A stretch of DNA of 41,255 nt, from positions 1 through 41,255 of the forward strand of contig CADARW010000003.1 of NCBI GenBank assembly GCA_902790405.1, written 5' to 3'. The DNA comes from an uncultured Bacteroidia bacterium (GTDB lineage: Bacteria; Bacteroidota; Bacteroidia; Bacteroidales; ML635J-15). The position numbers were made by a program, and so were the translations under genes. Shown here piece after piece: positions 38,628 through 41,255 of this stretch (the first letter of the stretch is position 1; each line of letters begins with the position of its first letter). The notes under the pieces are model-generated. The model did no database searches and was not told the DNA's origin. It was given only the letters and a program-made list of their open reading frames with translations.

Positions 38628-38693
38628 GGCTTTTCAAAAGCCAACTATATTCTTTTGGTTGGGTGCTTGTGTAATACACTTGCACCTTTTTTT
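38628..38693 (+). ncRNA. Candidate sRNA antisense to the integrase leader
   Basis: Order of parts: 5' hairpin GGCTTTT-C-AAAAGCC (38628-38642); single-stranded linker AACTATATTCTTTTGGTT (38643-38660); intrinsic terminator GGTGC-tt-GTGT-aat-ACAC-tt-GCACC plus T7 (38662-38693). The linker is perfectly complementary over 18 nt to 32589-32606 in the int leader. A promoter -7 box lies just upstream. The unit has no useful ORF of its own. Confidence 0.6.
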
Positions 38694-38734
38694 GTAGGGA
38701 CAAAATTCTCCCAAGAGTACCCCTCAATGTTAAA

Positions 38735-38756
38735 AAGTACACTTTTAGTACACCTT
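38735..38756. promoter_or_regulatory. Right-arm TAGTACACCTT sites
   Basis: An exact TAGTACACCTT at 38746-38756 and a degenerate AAGTACACTTT at 38735-38745, matching the left-end sites near int. Probably integrase or excisionase arm sites. Confidence 0.55.
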
Positions 38757-38766
38757 GAAAAAGAAA

Positions 38767-38800
38767 AATCCTCTGTAAATGCTTTGTTTTACAGAGGATT
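38767..38800 (-). terminator. Element-supplied terminator for tRNA-Leu(CAA)
   Basis: AATCCTCTGTAAA (38767-38779) pairs perfectly over 13 bp with TTTACAGAGGATT (38788-38800). On the minus strand it is followed by TTTTTCTTTTT. It restores termination for the tRNA after integration moved the original terminator 6.4 kb away. Confidence 0.75.
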
Positions 38801-38810
38801 GTCTAAAAAA

Positions 38811-38826
38811 CTTTGTACCCGGGGCC
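38811..38826. repeat. Right attachment-site repeat
   Basis: CTTTGTACCCGGGGCC, identical to 32399-32414, overlapping the last 11 nt of the tRNA gene. Confidence 0.85.
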
Positions 38827-38899
38827 GGGGTCGAACCGGCACTCCAGTGAAGGAACTGGTGTTTGAGACCAGCGCGTCTACCGATTCCGCCACCCGGGC
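38816..38899 (-). tRNA. tRNA-Leu(CAA), integration target
   Basis: On the minus strand GCCCGGG pairs with CCCGGGT (a G1-U72 wobble, common in tRNA-Leu), discriminator A. The anticodon arm CTGGT-CTCAAAC-ACCAG gives anticodon CAA. The long variable arm is present and GGTTCGACCCC lies in the T arm. No encoded CCA. The gene remains whole because the element supplies the 3' end. Confidence 0.95.
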
Positions 38900-38922
38900 A
38901 TTCGGTATGCCTTTTGGGATTG

Positions 38923-38951
38923 CAAAAGTACTACATTTTTTTGAAATCAAA
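38923..38951 (-). promoter_or_regulatory. Promoter of tRNA-Leu(CAA)
   Basis: On the minus strand TTTG (38948-38951), a 17-nt spacer and TACTTTTG (38923-38930). Confidence 0.7.
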
Positions 38952-39032
38952 GCATTTTTTTTGATTTTATAAAAACCAAACAAACAACACACTGATTACC
39001 AACGTATTATTTTATAAAATATATTAACATAC

Positions 39033-39644
39033 TTACAAATTCAGGTAAATAATCTTCTTTGTTTCGAAGAATTCTTCGTCAAAAAAGCTGGAAATATTCG
39101 TAATCGAATAATTTTTCATCCCCTTCAGCTCATCTTCGAAATCGCCACCTTTGAGATAAATTATCGAACGCTCGGCAGAACGCGGATTAAGCACATTGCG
39201 TGTCATCTTCACAAAGTCGGGAAAAGCTGTAACAGCGCGACTCACGATGCAGTCGTACTTCGGAAGCAAAAGTTCGGCACGGATCTTCATTGCTTCTACA
39301 TTATTCAAGCCAAGACTTTCGGAAATTTCTTTAACTACCTTTATTTTCTTCTCGATACTATCAACCAAGGTAAACTTTGTTTTGGGAAACATTATTGCCA
39401 ACGGAATACCGGGAAAGCCTCCACCAGTGCCAACATCAAGGACAAGTTCATCTGCCTTGAACTGCTTCACTTTCGCTATAGCCATCGAATGCAATATGTG
39501 ATGCACAAAAATATTGTCGGTGTCCTTACGACTTACCACATTGATTTTTTCGTTCCACTCGCGAACAAGAGATTCCAAACCGACAATCTTTTCAACCTGA
39601 CCATCAGTGAGTTCGGGAAAATATTTTCTAATCTTTCCTTGCAT
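39033..39644 (-). CDS. rsmG: 16S rRNA (guanine-527 N7)-methyltransferase RsmG
   Basis: A 203-residue GidB-type methyltransferase. VLDVGTGGGFPGIPLAI (68-84) is the SAM-binding motif. LVDSIEKKIKVV and CIVSRAVTAF are the conserved follow-on blocks, with SRAV carrying the family arginine. It methylates N7 of G527 in the 530 loop of 16S rRNA; loss gives low-level streptomycin resistance in other bacteria. Length is near the usual ~207. It overlaps the sigma-factor gene by 17 nt and is the last gene of this operon. Confidence 0.95.
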   Translation of the reverse strand: MQGKIRKYFPELTDGQVEKIVGLESLVREWNEKINVVSRKDTDNIFVHHILHSMAIAKVKQFKADELVLDVGTGGGFPGIPLAIMFPKTKFTLVDSIEKKIKVVKEISESLGLNNVEAMKIRAELLLPKYDCIVSRAVTAFPDFVKMTRNVLNPRSAERSIIYLKGGDFEDELKGMKNYSITNISSFFDEEFFETKKIIYLNL

Positions 39645-40197
39645 CCTTCGACAAATTTACAAGTTTAATTTTAGCCTGATGTATCCTGTTCTTAACAACC
39701 TGAAGGGTAACACCAAGTTCGCTGGCAATCTCCTCGTACTTCATTCCCGCGCCCTTCATCAGAAGTATTTTCTGCTCGTACTCGGAAAGCCGTCCCAACA
39801 GAGAATCAAAATAGGCTTGTCTTTCTTTTTCGATAAGCGAAGTTTCGGGAGTGCTATTGTCGGTAATCGCAATAGACTCACTATTTTGCGGCTGCGGCAG
39901 GTTGTATCTTTTACACCAGTCCAAGTATGTATTTTTGGCAATTGTGAATACCCAAGTGCGAAAACTTGCCTCGCGCTCTTCGTCGTATGTGTCCATCGAC
40001 TTCCAGATCTTCTGCAACGACATGATTGTCACATCGTCGGCATCGTCGCTTTGACAACCGCGCGAAACAAGGAAATTCTTTATCTCCATCTGGTAACGTC
40101 GAAACAGGCACGAACTTGCCATTTCGTCGCCAGCCACTACCAACGCCCGAAGTCTTAGGTCGTCGTACTCTTCTAGTTCGTGAGTTCTTTTTACCAT
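39628..40197 (-). CDS. ECF-type sigma-70 family RNA polymerase sigma factor
   Basis: A 189-residue sigma factor with region 2 (about 28-95, DDADDVTIMSLQKIWKSM and SFRTWVFTIAKNTYLDWCKR for -10 binding and melting). A short linker follows, then region 4 (about 128-180, LSEYEQKILLMKGAGMKYEE and LGVTLQVVKNRIHQAK, an HTH for -35 recognition). No regions 1 or 3, so ECF class. No anti-sigma gene is beside it; instead it overlaps the glycosyltransferase gene by 7 nt upstream and rsmG by 17 nt downstream. Control may be by expression level rather than an adjacent anti-sigma factor. Confidence 0.92.
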   Translation of the reverse strand: MVKRTHELEEYDDLRLRALVVAGDEMASSCLFRRYQMEIKNFLVSRGCQSDDADDVTIMSLQKIWKSMDTYDEEREASFRTWVFTIAKNTYLDWCKRYNLPQPQNSESIAITDNSTPETSLIEKERQAYFDSLLGRLSEYEQKILLMKGAGMKYEEIASELGVTLQVVKNRIHQAKIKLVNLSKDARKD

Positions 40198-41255
40198 TCT
40201 GTTTTCCGATTAAAGATTCTGTAAACTAACAATGTGAAATAAAAAATCGGCGCAAAGATATCAAATATCAGTGACATAAATAAATGGAAATCGGTTTTTG
40301 TCAACTTGCAAAATCTTGCAAGCGAAAACATCGCCAAAAGAAGCCGCACGACAACAAAGGCAAGTGCGATTTTCCAATTTACAAAACACATTGCTATAGC
40401 CACAGCTAAGAATAATGTCCGCGTAACTATTTCGCCCCCAGACAAGAATTTGTCAAGCAAGCTATACCTTGCCGATGTTGAAACGTGTCTCGACTTTTGT
40501 CGCAACAACTTTCCAAAGCTATCCTTGGCGGGCGAAACGGTTTTTGACTCAGGCAAAATGCATACGGTTGGACGGATATGTTTTGCAGCCTCCCTCACGA
40601 AAAGGTCGTCGTCGCCAGATGCAATGTCGGAATGCGAACAGAAACCACCAATGGTATCCCAGAGTTTGCGCGTATATGCGATGTTGCGTCCAACGGCCAT
40701 GTAGGTGTGTCCCAACGAAGCGAAGCCCGTGTACTGCATAGCTATCAGCGCAGCATCGTAGGATGAGAAGCGAGCGGCGAATGTCTTGCCCGTCAACTCG
40801 CCGTAACCGATCACCAGAGGATTTGCCTCGTCGAACTGCGACATTATCCCCGAAACCCAATGCTCCGAAGCTGGTCTGCAGTCGGCATCGGTAAAAATAA
40901 GATGGTCGTACGAGGCTGCGCGGATTCCGCACGAGAGAGCAGATTTCTTGCCAGAGCCGCTGTTCTTGACTTGTTTTATATGTGGAAATGTTGCCGCCAG
41001 TTCGACAATATAATCGGAAGTGCCGTCGGTGGAATTGTCGTCGATAATCACGATTTCAAATTCAGGATATTGCTGATTGATAATGTATTGAAGGTTTGAT
41101 TTTAGGTTCTGCAATTCGTTGTGGCAAGCGACAATTACAGAAACTGACGGAAGGGATGCCTTGGATTTCTCATCATCTTTACGTATCGCGATAGCTGGCA
41201 AAATGTAGAAGACTGCCTGAATTAGGAAAAGAAGCACAGAAAGCTTGCAATAAAA
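40191..41255 (-). CDS. GT2 family glycosyltransferase, 5' end beyond the window
   Basis: At least 354 residues; the frame stays open to the window edge. A GTG at 41235-41237 is possible as a start, but hydrophobic sequence continues upstream without a stop, so the true start probably lies outside. It has an N-terminal membrane helix, then a GT-A fold with VIVACHNE, IIDDNSTDG, FTDADCRP (DxD metal site), SGDDDLFV and QKSRH (the QxxRW-like motif of processive GT2 enzymes). Two or three C-terminal membrane helices follow (about 270-345). It is likely to build a polysaccharide or glycolipid at the inner membrane. It overlaps the sigma gene by 7 nt. Confidence 0.9.
   Translation of the reverse strand, partial: FYCKLSVLLFLIQAVFYILPAIAIRKDDEKSKASLPSVSVIVACHNELQNLKSNLQYIINQQYPEFEIVIIDDNSTDGTSDYIVELAATFPHIKQVKNSGSGKKSALSCGIRAASYDHLIFTDADCRPASEHWVSGIMSQFDEANPLVIGYGELTGKTFAARFSSYDAALIAMQYTGFASLGHTYMAVGRNIAYTRKLWDTIGGFCSHSDIASGDDDLFVREAAKHIRPTVCILPESKTVSPAKDSFGKLLRQKSRHVSTSARYSLLDKFLSGGEIVTRTLFLAVAIAMCFVNWKIALAFVVVRLLLAMFSLARFCKLTKTDFHLFMSLIFDIFAPIFYFTLLVYRIFNRKTEW

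Larger units (their letters stand above)
32415..38826. mobile_element. 6.4-kb integrative element at the 3' end of tRNA-Leu(CAA)
   Basis: Bounded by 16-bp direct repeats (32399-32414 and 38811-38826), the right one reconstituting the tRNA 3' end. It carries a tyrosine integrase at the left end, an excisionase-like HTH gene, a gene II/X-like replication gene flanked by palindromes, several small unknown genes, two candidate structured RNAs and a replacement tRNA terminator. No relaxase, coat protein, Zot-like or T4SS gene is recognised. A cryptic integrative plasmid-like element or satellite is the best description. Confidence 0.85.

Noticed and set aside
38613..38972. Frame running through the right end of the element and the tRNA-Leu gene on the opposite strand
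   Set aside because: It starts inside the sRNA promoter region, crosses two terminators and the tRNA, and is best explained by chance.

Overview
The window looks like a chromosome segment from an uncultured gut- or rumen-type member of the Bacteroidales (Bacteroidota). Evidence: nearly every gene start that can be checked has a Bacteroidota promoter (-7 box TAnnTTTG, often with TTTG about 19 nt upstream). Shine-Dalgarno sequences are mostly absent, no tRNA encodes its CCA end, and typical phylum genes are present (gldH beside ricT and holB, a PorE-like OmpA protein, TPR-CHAT proteins, a CapD-like dehydratase).

Layout. 1-12.7 kb: the start of a secreted protein, a short UvrA-like ATPase convergent with a Nudix hydrolase, tRNA-Leu(GAG), a 1796-residue secreted TPR-CHAT caspase-like protein, rpsA, and a lipoprotein preceded by a 25-codon signal-peptide ORF. 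The gaps here carry several repeat types. 12.7-20.5 kb: a PorE-like OmpA protein convergent with ruvC and a periplasmic TPR protein, then tRNA-Gln, a tetrapyrrole-methylase-fold methyltransferase, an FMN/4Fe-4S membrane protein and an AI-2E-type permease, the last three tightly packed. 20.5-25.7 kb is a more AT-rich accessory stretch: a DnaE relative whose PHP nuclease ligands are kept while the polymerase aspartates look lost, a small exported protein, an orphan PD-(D/E)xK nuclease coupled to a metallophosphoesterase, and a 161-bp MITE-like inverted repeat. 25.7-32.3 kb: aspartate kinase, convergent with a compact operon holB-ricT-gldH-methyltransferase-capD-like. 39.0-41.3 kb: a second operon of GT2 glycosyltransferase, ECF sigma factor and rsmG.

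32.4-38.8 kb is a 6.4-kb integrated element inserted at the 3' end of tRNA-Leu(CAA). It is bounded by 16-bp direct repeats and carries a tyrosine integrase, an excisionase-like HTH protein, a gene II/X-like replication protein flanked by twin palindromes, several small unknown genes and a replacement tRNA terminator. I recognise no relaxase or structural phage gene.

The most interesting signals are RNA-level and lie in this element. A predicted ~64-nt sRNA at its right end (promoter, hairpin, 18-nt linker, intrinsic terminator) has a linker perfectly complementary to the leader of the integrase mRNA at the left end. A second region upstream of a 100-residue gene looks like a riboswitch-type leader: a closed multi-branch fold with a shared strand that could also pair next to the start codon. 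The DnaE-like PHP protein is the best protein-level candidate for something new.
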